A stretch of DNA of 64,000 nucleotides from Lineus longissimus. Taxonomy: Eukaryota > Nemertea > Pilidiophora > Heteronemertea > Lineidae. The stretch lies in contig NC_088310.1 in the NCBI RefSeq assembly GCF_910592395.1, positions 7,633,501 to 7,697,500 on the forward strand. The letters are read 5' to 3'. The notes beneath the pieces are model-generated. The model ran no database searches. It saw only the letters and a list, made by a program, of their open reading frames with translations, and was not told the DNA's origin. Each line of letters starts with the position of its first letter. Position 1 is the first letter of the stretch. Made by a program: the position numbers and the translations under genes. Below are positions 45,311-56,949 of the stretch, in pieces.

Positions 45311-48300
45311 ATGGAAAATTCCACCATTAAAGGTTCGGAGGAGCTAGACCCTTGGGATGCTGAGTTTGAGGTCGAAGATACTTCACCTGCTGAAGATTTA
45401 AAAGATGAAAAGATGAAAGATGAAGAAGACGAGGTCAAAGAGGCTGATGAAGGATCACCTTCAACAGAAGTCCTCAATAAACAGGAAAATTATCCAGTTG
45501 ATAGCCCTGATATTGCAGTGTCAAGATCACCAAAGCCCAAGAAACCCAAGAAGGACAAAAAGAAAAAGAATGCAAAGAAGAAAGATATTGAGACCTTGAA
45601 CGGTGAAATGGAGAATTTGGAGATGGGTGGCATTGGGGAGGATGGTGGGAATGATGAGGAAGATGAGGAGCTTGAAAAAGGTACGTTGGGTGCAGATTAT
45701 AAAGAGGTTAAGATATTGATCCGAGGACTAGAACGAGGACGAGGTGAATCACTCATTGGAAGCTTGTTGTTCTTGCTGGTTACTGCTCTGATAAATTCGC
45801 CTGCATCATTTTAACTAAGCATTTTAACCGTTGCCTTTTACTAGAGATCCAGATGACTGCCCCTGATGCCGACGGACAAACCAGGAACAGCTTATTCGAG
45901 AAGGGGGTGCAGCTGGACAGGAAGAAGAAGAAAGATCTGGCTCTAAAGTGTTATCTACGCTGTTTGAATGGTCTCCGAGATGATACAGGATTTACATATG
46001 TCCCCCAGTGTTTGCACAATGTAAGTGATGTTTCCACTTTGAGTCGACCCTGCTGGCATCTTTGCCTTGATTTCACTAGACTTGCATTTTAACATATTGA
46101 TGGGTTCCACTTCCGACGAAGTAAAGTACGCTAATTGAGATGAATGCCAGGGTAAAACCAGTTTAGTTTCTTCAGATGTGCTGTCTTAGTTTGTGGGATA
46201 TACCTTACTCTTCGCATGCATCTTTACTTTGAAGTTGCTACCAATGGTTTTATGGCTGCATGATTCGGACTCCATGAACACATATAATGCTGCAAAATAA
46301 TGTAAGTTTCATTTCTTATCATATATTTTCAGATTGCCGATATCTATTATGGAAAAGAGGAATGTATCCTTTGCAAATGTTGAAGAAACAAATTACTCTT
46401 TAAGAAACAGAATCAGAGAATGTTATTCAGAAAATTTGGTCAGAGTTAATTTGGTGGTTTCTCACAGGTAAACAGTATTTCGAACAGTTTTAAATGCAAT
46501 CTACTGACTCAAGTCGTTTTAAAAGTGGTATTGTTACAAGTTTTAAGTCAGTAGTCTGGACTTTGCTTCCCAGGTCAATATGTGTGCTAAGAAAGTGTGT
46601 TCTGAGTTCTTAACTCATGACAGTTGACAAGGCTGTCCAATTCATACAAGCAGAGAAGATGTACTATGAAACTGCTTTGATTGATACATCAGAACTTCAG
46701 AAAAAGTTGGGTAAGTACATTGTATTATAGAAGTCTTCCCATTCCTGTAGCGATGTCATTAATTGGAGTGAAATATGGCTACCGGAAAATGTTCTGAATT
46801 TGGTCAGAAATAGTTCAGTAGGAGAAACAGTTAAGTCGTAAGAGAGAGTTAGAGCGGGTGCTTCTGGAATGAATCATTGACAAAAATATTTTACAACCTA
46901 AGATGCCATTCATAGTTGAAGATTTCATCATGTTCATTGAATAATCTTGCATTGACCTTATCCTTTTTGTGATTTCAGAGGAAAAGCAGAAGGAGATTGT
47001 AGAAGAGGGTGATGATGATGATGATCCTTTGGCATCAACATCTGAAGCCCTGCGGGCCACAGAATACCACCACCTGGCTCAGCTCTGCTTAGACAAGAAG
47101 CAGTAAGTGTCAACGGGTTGAAAAAAAGTTTATATTTTCACGAAACAGATAGAATATTTTTGCCTTGACGTTTCATGACTGCTCATGTCATTTCCTCAGA
47201 GACCTTGGCTAGAGCGGACAGCGTGTTCGCTGTTGCTTGATTTTACTCTGTGGTTTACGTTGATAATGTACTAGTTCTAATGGTACATCTTATAAGGCTT
47301 GAGTTATACTGTTGGACTTTCATTTGTTTCAGACCACAGCTTGCCCTGGAATACTGTGGAAAGGTAACTATCTTTCTCAAATTTTCCTTGTTGTTTCTGC
47401 ATTCGAAAGGCTTGCTTTACCAATCTATCTCTCGATGCATCTGTCTGTTTTGGAAGGAGTCGGAAAGAGCTTAAATCACGTTTCACACAGTAAATATGAC
47501 CCGGAATCCAGATACCCCATTATTATCCAATCCTTTATATTTTCTTGCGACAGGATCTTACCCCTGATGATATCAGGCTACCACGCCCATCTCAGAAAAA
47601 ACTGTGACTTTGTAAAGCATTGATCTCATCTGCTCTCCAGGTTATTGATTGTTCAGTGGAAGGCAATTTGGGGTAAAGTGAGCCCTGGTGTAATTTGAGC
47701 CCCTGTCTAAGTTTTGGAGACTCAAAACTTAGACAGGGGCTCAAATTACCCCAGGCTCACTTTACTCCCAAATGACCTCATTCAATGTATATCCCTGGTG
47801 TTGTAACATTGTAAACAAATCCATAAAAATAGGTTGTGATAATTTTGCAGCGGCCTTAGATGCAGTTATTTCATGATTGAATTAAATTTGCTGAATGAAT
47901 GTAGGTGCACTAAGAACTGGGTTTTGCTACTGAATATTAGCCGCTTGGTTAATTTACTTCAATAGAAATGTCCCAACACTTGACCAACTAGATTTGTAGG
48001 TGTTTCTCTGTAGGCTCTTCTGTATGTGTGCCCCATATTCTGTTGTTTTTCTCTACTTGTTAAAAAAGGTCCTGTTTCATCTTCTTTAGTTTGATGTTAC
48101 TGTAAACCGAGAATATTCGTGTAACAACGGCCGGTGATATTCTTGCCGTGGTGGACGAACCTTTGTACCAAAAACTCAATGCATGCTTGTCTCGCCTGCA
48201 TGTTGATCATTCCTTGTCATGCAGTATTTCAGCGTTAGCTCTCAGGCTAACAACAACCTTTGAAATCGATAAGTTGAAATGTATTGGAATGAGTCGAGTA

Positions 48301-49969
48301 CCCGTTTCTAAAACCTGTTAAAAATCTTCCATGTTTTCTGGTTGCCATTAGAATGTTCCTGATACAAAGAATGATTTCAGAGTAATTTCTAGGCCAGAGA
48401 GTATTTTTCTCTGAAGGATGACTTTATACTTGTTACAGTAATGAGTGTCTTCTGAATTATCAAAAGCATATGCTTTTCTCTTCAAGGCGACAAAGTTGCG
48501 GCAGCAGGTATATGGGGAAAACCACCCAATTTCTTTGAAGACTTTGGATTTCTTTACTATTGTTTATGCAGAGGCAGGAAAACAGCAATATTCTGGTAAG
48601 TCCAGTGTCTCCGACTTAGAGACCATCTCAAAGTACATTGAATCTGATAAATCTCTCCTTTGACCCCCCTTCCTGCTCCTGAAAGACTAAACAGAGGTGG
48701 CTTTTGCCTCAATTTGAAGCCCTAGAAACCTTAATGTACTAAATTTCTGTACCTGACAACTGTTTTTGCTTTAAATCGCAGTCATCTTTGCCACAAACAA
48801 AAAAATGTCCCCTGCAATTCGACAACATCTTGTCACCTAGATTTCATGTTGCTGTGTTGTGTATTTTTCATTCACTGCACAAAACATGATAGTAATCAGA
48901 CAAGATAGTTGTTGCATGACTAGAATTGCTTGTTTACACCGGCAAAAGGAAGATGTTTACGTCTGCTCTCCTGTTTTCCAGATTCAATGAAGAAGTTCAC
49001 AGAAGAAGATCTCGTAAACTTGACGGACTTGAGGCTATCGGGCGGGGACGTTGACGGCCTGAGGAAGCGTCTGAATCGAACAACCAACAAAAGTGTCAAT
49101 AAATCAGAAGGTCTGTAAAAGCCTTTGATCTAATTTGGATTACAATTGATATTTGGCAGTTTCTTTAGCAATAACTTTGAAATGGTGTCATTGTGACCCC
49201 ATCTTTGTCCGGTTTGAACATTTGACTGCCTCTTTGCCGGGTTTGCGCTGATTAAGAATTTGGTTTTTCATTTTCTAGATAAGAAAGTTCACTTTGAAGA
49301 GCCAGCCGTCCAATTCAAGCCTGATGGTAAGTTAAGTGGCTACTTTGTAGCATTTAAAGTACCCAGGAACCAGTGATTGGCGATATGCTATCAGAATGGA
49401 ACAGTTATGCTGAAAACTATTCCAAAAAACATTGTATGATAATAATGCCCCAATATTATTGCAAATTATTCTTGTTATTGTTGTAGGCAAGAGTAAGGAT
49501 CTTTTAAGCGGGTCTCTTAAAGGGACAGTAGAGGAGATAATGCTGGACTAATACTAGTGCAAAATTGAGAGTCCCAGTTTAGATATGTGTTTGCAGCAGT
49601 TGAGAAACGCTTCTCTAGTATGTCTATTGACATTTTCTGATGGATCTCAAAACAGTGCCTGCCAAACGAGTGAAGCTTTATAAGTATCGATCTTGCTCTA
49701 CTCCTCCTTTAAGAGAGTTCATTCAGAATCGCTACAGATAATCACTACCGTATTTTTTTCCAGAGGAGCAAATGTCTCGGACGCTGCTGTGGATCTTCTT
49801 CTTAATCTCGACTGCCGTTTTAGCCGTTCTCGGCATCTACCTTTACTGCCGCCTGAACCATCGATCACCGTCATGCCACAACTTTGGAACTACCCTGTCC
49901 TATTACTACGCGCGGATGAAGTACTTTTATTATTACTACACTTCGTCTGATACAGACACGTATGGCTAG
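45311..49969 (+). CDS. CNST: Consortin-like single-pass membrane protein
   Basis: Exons 45311-45680, 45845-46020, 46333-46363, 46624-46710, 46979-47102, 47333-47363, 48487-48595, 48982-49110, 49279-49326 and 49764-49969; 1311 nt, 436 residues. The N-terminal 124 residues are acidic with a lysine-rich patch (KPKKPKKDKKKKNAKKKD). A TPR-like helical region follows; LPLCLHQIAESYFQEEDYEK and KAMKFIQLERLYHEQLL of vertebrate consortin correspond to VPQCLHNIADIYYGKEEFDK and KAVQFIQAEKMYYETAL here. A short basic/acidic motif (KKVHFEEP) precedes the membrane segment at about 376-396 (LLWIFFLISTAVLAVLGIYLY), and a Tyr-rich tail ends in SSDTDTYG, parallel to consortin's C-terminus. Vertebrate consortin is a trans-Golgi receptor that sorts connexins. 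The donor of exon 8 (GTCTGT) is weak. Confidence 0.8.
47666..47773. repeat. Long near-perfect hairpin in a CNST intron
   Basis: Arms of about 51 nt (47666-47716 and 47723-47773) separated by six bases. The left arm runs gtaaagtgagccctggtgta, atttgagcccctgtctaagt, tttg; the right arm is its reverse complement with a few mismatches. Probably a foldback MITE. It could also fold as an intronic RNA hairpin. Confidence 0.85.
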
Positions 49970-51820
49970 ATCAATAGAAAGTAATTTTAGATCAGCTTTG
50001 TTTATGCAATGCCTTAAATGCCTTTAGCGAGAGATAAAATTAATCGTTGGGAATGCTGATGTATGGCAAATATGCAAGAGGTCTTGTAAATTCTAAGGCC
50101 AAGTTCGATGAAAGTCCACTCTAAAATGGAATATTTACAGAAAAGTCATTGTAATGTTTGATCAGGTATGCAAAATGTGTATATCGGCTGAATTCTTGGT
50201 TGAAACTCTATGCCTGTTTTAGCAACATGTTGCAAGCGTTTCTTAAAGAAAGCTTGTTCATTTCATGTTTACATATCAGTATGTCATATTTAAAAGAAAT
50301 GTACTTGTTATTGTGGTATTTATAGATTACTGCTGATGTTAAACTGCTGTTACGAATCTCACACCTAGTTATTGTTGTGTATAGGGAAGGTATATTGTCA
50401 CATATAGATCATGTGGTTGATAGAAATGGCATTTCTGTATCTGTGTCTGTTCTTTGTCAACATTGATAATTTGTGATAGATTTTTCAAGGGCATTTGTAT
50501 GAAGGTGCTCTGTGCACACTTTACTCTCCATATCAAAGAATGGTGGAAATTAATTTTCTGTTGGCATAACTTTGTGGGATACCGGAGTAGTTTGTACAAA
50601 TACATGTATGAATGATATTTGTTATACTTATATTAGAGTTCTACTTTGGCAGAAGGCTTAATCGGCTTATGCAAAACTAGAGTCCGTTTATTGTTATCTT
50701 GATAGTCACTGTTGCACATTCCATGTCTGTATAAACTGTTACACTGCTGATTATTTTGCACTAGTCGTAGCCAATGATCGAAGGAACTGACCCATTGTCC
50801 AAAACTAGCAAGAACTTGAAAGTGGTACGGTGTCGGTTTTTTTCGTCTCGAGAAAGTTGGCAAATACCACAATGAGGTTGATGCATAATTAACTGCACTA
50901 GGGCAGTGTATATTTGAGGCACTAGTAAATACAATGAGCGCGAACGACGTATCCTTTAAAACTAAATATTCCTTTTTGTCCCGCCAATGGTTCCAAACCA
51001 CTATTCTGATGATCTCGTGTTGTATATGGATGCAACCTAGGTTTGTAAAGAACCATGTAATATGACCTAGCAGCTGGTCTGCACTTTGGTCCAAGTTAAT
51101 ACTAAGATTAGCTGTTATTCAAAACTGCCAAATAACATTATTAAGGTAATGATTCTCTGCCACTTTTCAAATGATTGCCACTTTAAAAGGGTGGCTGAGT
51201 AATGCAGAAGTGACAGAAGTCATCAACTGTAAGAAAGAAAGATGTCCACCATATATTTTTGGAAGGACTCTCGTAACTTTTAACGTCCTTCAAGTTCAAA
51301 GTTAAACAATCACTATTTAATGAAATAACTAACATATTTTTCACTTGTGTATAGAGAGAAAGTCAAAATGATGTGACAGTTGACCTGCTGAATACAGGGT
51401 GGTCCAAGAAAGTCTACATTTGCTCATATTTGGATTGAACTGCTCAGAATTTGACTGCGGAGGATTAGCCAAATTTTATGGCCTCATTTGGATTGATTGT
51501 AGTTGGATTTTGTTGGACACATCTTATCTGGCAGTAAATGAAATTGTTGAAAAAAGTATGGACATTTAAATAGAAACAATATACATTTGACAAAATAAAT
51601 AATTTGGTTTCAAAACAGAAAAATGGCTGCTACTTTTTTGGACCACCCTATAAATAAGCTAGATGCACTTGTATTGATGTATATTGAATGTGATCATAAT
51701 TGTTTTGGATGTCTATGAATATTTTATAAAACCCTATTGGGTTCTAGTAAGCCTAAGTCATGTTTGTTGCTGGTCGAAATAGACTGTTAATGTCTTACAA
51801 ATAAAGCTAGTCTTATCTAT
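49970..51820 (+). terminator. Probable CNST 3' UTR and polyadenylation signal
   Basis: 1.8 kb without another gene on the plus strand, ending at AATAAA (51800-51805) followed by a T/G-rich stretch (tattatgttgtttgttgttg). This would be a long 3' UTR. Minus-strand frames here look accidental. Confidence 0.5.
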
Positions 51821-51904
51821 TATGTTGTTTGTTGTTGTAGCCATGACAACCTCAAGATTTCAAAGGTCACTAGGTCAGCGATGGGAACTAGGTGACCAGC
51901 TGAG

Positions 51905-52290
51905 CACGCTCCTTCTCCATGCATGTCCCCTTCTTTTTATCAAACACACTCTTTGCCAATCACACTCCTTCTCCATGTATGTTCCCTTCTTTTTATCAAA
52001 CAAACTCTTTGCCAATCACACTCCTTCTCCATGCATGTCCCCTTCTTTTTATCAAACACACTCTTTGCCAATCACACGCCTTCTCCATGCATGTTCCCTA
52101 CTTTTTATCAAACACACTCTCTTTGCCAATCACATTCCTTCTCCATGCATGTTCCCTTCTTTTTATCGAACACACTCTCTTTGCCAATCACACTCCTTCT
52201 CCATGCATGTTCCCTTCTTTTTATCAAACACACTCTCTTTGCCAATCACACTCCTTCTCCATGCATGTCCCCTTCTTTTTGTCAAACAGT
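51905..52290. repeat. 56-58-bp tandem repeat, about 6.6 copies
   Basis: Unit reads ctccttctccatgcatgtcc, ccttctttttatcaaacaca, ctctttgccaatcaca. Later copies have an extra ct. Each contains a CCAAT motif and an atgcat palindrome. Open in three plus-strand frames only because the unit lacks stops. Confidence 0.9.
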
Positions 52291-52292
52291 GA

Positions 52293-53745
52293 GTTGAGAC
52301 AGCCAGAACCTGCCTGATTAGGGTAAGTGTCTTGAGACAGCCAGAACAAATCAGGCTTGGCTAACTCCTCAATGTGTTAGTTGAGACAGCAAGCACCAGA
52401 CCAAATCGGGATAGTTGAACCACAATGAGTGAGACAGCCATAATTAGACCGAATCGGGCTTGGCACCTCCTCAATGAATCAGTTGAGACAGAAAGTACCA
52501 GACCAAATCGGGATAGCACAATCACAATAAGTGAGACAGCCATAATTGGACCGAATCAGGCTTGGCACCTCCTCAATGAATAGGTTGAGACAGCCAGGAC
52601 CAGTCAAATCGGACCAGCACAACCACAATAAGTGAGTTAAGACAGCCATAATTAGACCGAATCAGGCATGGCACCACCACAATGATTGAATGGAGACAGC
52701 CAGAACTAGACCATATCGGGCTTGGCACCTCCTCAATGAGCGAGTTGAGACAGCTAGAGCCAGAGCACAACCACAACGAGTGAGTTGCGACACCCAGTAT
52801 CAGACCGAATCGGGCTAGCACAACCACAATGATTGAATGGAGACAGCAAGAACTAGACCATATCAGGCTTGGCACCTCCTCAACGAGCGAGTTGAGAAAG
52901 CCAGAACCAGTCAAATCGGGCTAGCACAACCACAATGAGTGAGCTGAGACAGCCAGAATCGCCATCGTGTGTTGCCAACCAATAAGTTGAGACAGAAAGA
53001 TTCGGGCTTGCCCCACCATAATGAGTGAGTCGAGACAGCCGGAAACAGAACGAATCAGGCTTGGCACCTCCACAATGAGTGAGTTGAGACAGCCATAATC
53101 AGACCGAATAAGGCCTGACATCTCCACCGTAAGTAAGTGAGACAGCAAGCACCAGGCCGAATCTAAGTGAGTGTGTTGAGACAGCCATAACAAGAGTGAA
53201 ACGGGCTTTGCACCTCAACAATGAGTGAGTTGAGACAGCCAGACCGAATCGGTCAAGCACCGACACAACGAGTGAGTTGTGACAGCCAGAATCAGTTCAA
53301 ATCGGGCTTGCACAACCACGACGAGTGAGTTGAGAGAGCCGGAATCAGACCGAATCGGGCTTGGCACCTCCTTCTGGCTCTCTCAGCTCATTCATTGTGG
53401 TTGTGCTAGCCCGATTTGACTGGTCTTGGCTGTCTCAGCTCGCTCATTGAGAAGGTGCCAAGCCCGATATGGTCTAGTTCTGGCTGTCTCCATTCAATCA
53501 TTGTGGCGGTGCTAACCCGATTCGGTCTGATACTGGGTGTTGCAACTCACTCGTTGTGGTTGTGCTCTGGCTCTGGAGGTCTCAACTCGCTCATTGAGGA
53601 GGTGCCAAGCCCGATATGACCTAGTTCTGGCTGTCTCCATTCAATCATTGTGGCGGTGCTAACCCGATTCGGTCTGATACTGGGTGTCGCAACTCACTCG
53701 TTGTGGTTGTGCTCTGGCTCTGGCTGTCTCAACCTACTCATTGAG
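52293..53745. repeat. Dimeric satellite arranged as a large inverted repeat
   Basis: About 1.1 kb of alternating 50-57-bp units built on gagttgagacagccagaacc, agaccgaatcgggcttggca, cctcctcaatga or agcacaaccacaatga. The sequence flips at about 53371. The block 53380-53745 is the reverse complement of about 52567-52960, leaving a roughly 0.4-kb spacer. Arm similarity is high by eye. Confidence 0.8.
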
Positions 53746-53766
53746 GAGCATGTCTTCGGCCGTTCC

Positions 53767-53868
53767 TCACACCTTCGTCTTCAGCGACTCCGGCCAAAAG
53801 TCCTGTCTTATTCTCACCTGGGGACATTCCTGCAGAGTGTTTCTAAGCGTTCGGTCGCCGAGTCCGCA
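53767..53868 (-). pseudogene. LINE C-terminal zinc-knuckle-like fragment
   Basis: Reads CGLGDRTLRNTLQECP, then RQDFWPESLKTKV and a stop. A stop replaces the residue between the first two expected cysteines. The CxCGxxxxxxxHxLxxCP pattern is typical of the C-terminal region of several LINE reverse transcriptases. Confidence 0.55.
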
Positions 53869-54289
53869 TTAGCAGGGAGCAGTTGAGTGGAGCCCGAGTC
53901 CCTTCAGGTGCTGGTGGGCTCGGCACTGACCTCGCCATCGGTTGGTTTGGAGTTACTGACAAAGACGGCCTATATCGTGCGGACAGGGAGTCGGTCAGCA
54001 GGACGAGGGACGTTGTCTCCTACATTTTGTCGGTGAGAAATATACCGGCTGTTCATGACCATGCATGAGACAGACGTTCTCAAAGTAGTTTTTTAGCGAA
54101 ATAACGCTTGTCTTTAGTATGCCCGTTGTCTTTTAATCAGATGGTTGTCTTCTCCCCCCCCGTTGTTGTCAGATTTTCTATTGTCTTTTTTCGTTCTCGG
54201 TGCTTTACATTTAGATTCATACGATTCGAAATGTACCGGGGAGACGCGGTTTGGTCACCCGCAGATGTATGAAAAGAGGATGGCTCTAT

Positions 54290-54415
54290 ACAACTGCTTC
54301 CTGCGAATGTGGACTTGGCGACCAAATGCCTGGGCACATTCTGCAGGATTGTCCCCTGATGAAAAGAAGACAAGACTTTCGGCCGGAGCCAAAATCACTG
54401 AAGACTAAGCTGTAG
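54290..54415 (+). pseudogene. LINE C-terminal zinc-knuckle-like fragment, opposite orientation
   Basis: Reads TTASCECGLGDQMPGHILQD, then CPLMKRRQDFRPEPKSLKTK, then a Leu and a stop. Same family as 53767-53868 but on the plus strand and with the Cys/His pattern complete. Confidence 0.6.
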
Positions 54416-56900
54416 GAAACCGCCGGCGAAGAGCTCCAGCGAACAGCCGTTTTGTCGCGGCACACTACCTAAGGATGTACAAAGGTTACGTAACGTCTGA
54501 ACGCAGTAGAAGAAGGATGGCCAAGCTAATGGGCATATTTCGCAACCCCACAAATTTCAGCGTAGTAGCTATTAGACGTATATTATCAAACAGTAACGAC
54601 AGCTATTAAGAAACTGGGAATTTCCTATATACTCTATTGGTTTTCCGTAGCTTCAGTCTGTCAGAGGGCACGCGGGGTGGTCGCCCCGACCCGAGGTGAC
54701 AGACGAGGCGCAGCAGAGTCCAGGGACTCTGAGCCCACCGATCCTACACTTAGGATGACGCAATGCCCCGAGCGTCTAGCCGATCGAAAAAATGACAAAA
54801 GTTATATTTTCCATTTGTCTTTTATTGCTTCGTGGAAACGATGCCATTGCAATATCACCACTAGGTACATTGTATACAAACTTCAAAACATTGTCTTGTA
54901 CAAATAGAAACAACGAATAAAAGCTTTCACCATTAGTACAAATATACAGTAAAGACATATTTCACAATGCATTGAAATTTATACATGATAATTCACTAAA
55001 CACAATTGAAGTGTAATGTCCAGTGTCTACTGACCCATCTGGACCATCAAGGTTCTTGCCTCATCCCGGCTACGTTTAAAAGGAGAAGGCCCCTATAAAG
55101 ACCATGAGGTGCAGGCTGGTGTCTACCCAAAAGGGTACGCTGGCTCACAGTGGGTGTTGGTACTCATAAAAAGAAAGGTTTTTGAGCTTTTGAAAAATCT
55201 TTAACGGTTTTTCGGCCAATACTGATATGCACCCAGTAGCTCAAAAACCTTTAGTTTTAAGAGTGTGGATGAATTTGGCCTTCGCGATGACTTATGCATC
55301 ACATTATATAAAGTTCATCTTTATTCACTTGATCAAATGGTAACTGTTTTTCCAGTCTTTGTCAGGCCAAAGTTCAGCGGTGAAAGAAAACTCCTGACGT
55401 CAACGTTCTTCTCAAAGAGGTATGACCATCATATATCCAGATATGCACATCCGGGCTTCTCCTCAACCAGGGCCTCCTTTTGGAAAGACTAACATTTCAG
55501 TTGGCCTTCTATCGTTCACAGAAAGAAAATGGTACCGAGACTATGATATCCGGAAACGGCCCGATATCCGGCCCTGTCTTTATTTCAAAAGCAATTCAAA
55601 CCCATCAGCGTGCAGCAGATTACGCTCGAAATGAGGCTCTGGTTGACAAAAAGCCCGACGTACATGTATGTTCGGAGGAGAGGAATTTGGTAATCAATTG
55701 TCTTGGCGTATACCTAATTGTCGAAACCAACAGTCTCAAGGAAAGATACCGTGCACTGATACGGGGAAAATCTAGCTCTATTATAATTATGTTTACAGAT
55801 GGACAATTTGCCTATAAACTACAGATTATTTGATTGAGCACCTTAAACTTTTATGTAAAAGCTGATAACAGATACAGTGATAAATTAACAAAGAACACAG
55901 TGCACTGACGTGTTTCAGAATTTGCGCTTTTAACTTTTGTCATCTTCAAACACCTATATAGTCGTTGGATCTGTGTCCCCGATTTAATCGGGTGAATTCG
56001 CCTTTCGGTTTCAAGGCTCGATAAGTAGACACGTGCTGTTACCATCACCAATCATACCTCCTGTTGATATTTTGAAGGCGCAAACTTTTTTCATTGGCAA
56101 ATCTCAAGGATGCTTTTCATCACGCCTTATGAGGGAATCAGGGGTATGATGTTCGCTTCTCCGGCCCTGTTTGTACATTAACCCCTGATTTCCTCATGAT
56201 GCTCGCCCTTTAACAATCGCCGATTTCAAGTAACTTGTGTGTCTATTTGGTTTTTTCTTTCCGTTAGCAGTTGCGCAAGTCGGCATCAAATGAAGTTTAT
56301 CATGAAATGTAATGGATTGTTTAAGCTCATTGTTTTCATAGCATGAAATAGAGATGACAATGAACGAATACGTGATGGAGATGCAATGTGAAGAAAACCA
56401 CAATTTAATCAGAGCGATGAATATAGGTTATTTTCTCTTACTGAAGTGGTTTCCTCTAGTGAAGATGGGGTGATTCGCAAGGATGGATTGGTGATAAAAA
56501 TGAATGAGATAACGGATAGTGACGTTTGATTGATAAGATTTAAATGGAATGGATAGGGAAGTCATGTGAACGAATTTCCAAAATGTGATGCTGATGACAA
56601 GTGTAATACCATACACATTCTTGAGAAAACGTCCAGAGAACACGTGCAGTATCTTTTAAATGTGATTCTGATTTGCAGAGCCATACACCTTCTTGAGAAA
56701 ACGTCCACAGAACACAATTCTACAGTATGTTTACCATGTAACTGTGATGTGCAGAGTCTTGCACCTTCTTGAGGGAACACTATATGCAGTATCTTCAAAA
56801 TGTGATTCTGATGTCTAAAGTTATTCAAGCGTGAATTGCTTTGATGTACTCTGAGATAGGAGAGACCCCTATCGGTGACTTCGTGTAACTTCATCTGACC
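54416..56900. other. Non-genic stretch with GC-richer patch
   Basis: 54650-54780 is GC-richer (ggcacgcggggtggtcgccc) and may be more of the decayed LINE. An open frame at 55480-55833 (117 codons) has no recognised domain and no splice context. I see no supported gene. Confidence 0.3.
55174..55252. repeat. Small inverted-repeat element
   Basis: A perfect 15-bp inverted repeat, aaaggtttttgagct (55174-55188) and agctcaaaaaccttt (55238-55252), with a 49-bp loop. Probably a tiny MITE or a remnant. Confidence 0.7.
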
Positions 56901-56949
56901 AACATGCCTCCTGGCTATTGACTCCATCGCAAAATGATAAAATTCCGAA

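Noticed and set aside
51822-52317. Three overlapping plus-strand frames of 120-156 codons
   Set aside because: All are translations of the 56-58-bp tandem repeat, which lacks stops; no gene context.
53883-54068. Frame starting MSGARVPSGAGGLGTDLAIG
   Set aside because: Lies between two decayed LINE tails; no family recognised.
55265-55833. Overlapping plus-strand frames up to 117 codons
   Set aside because: No domain, signal peptide, splice context or family resemblance.
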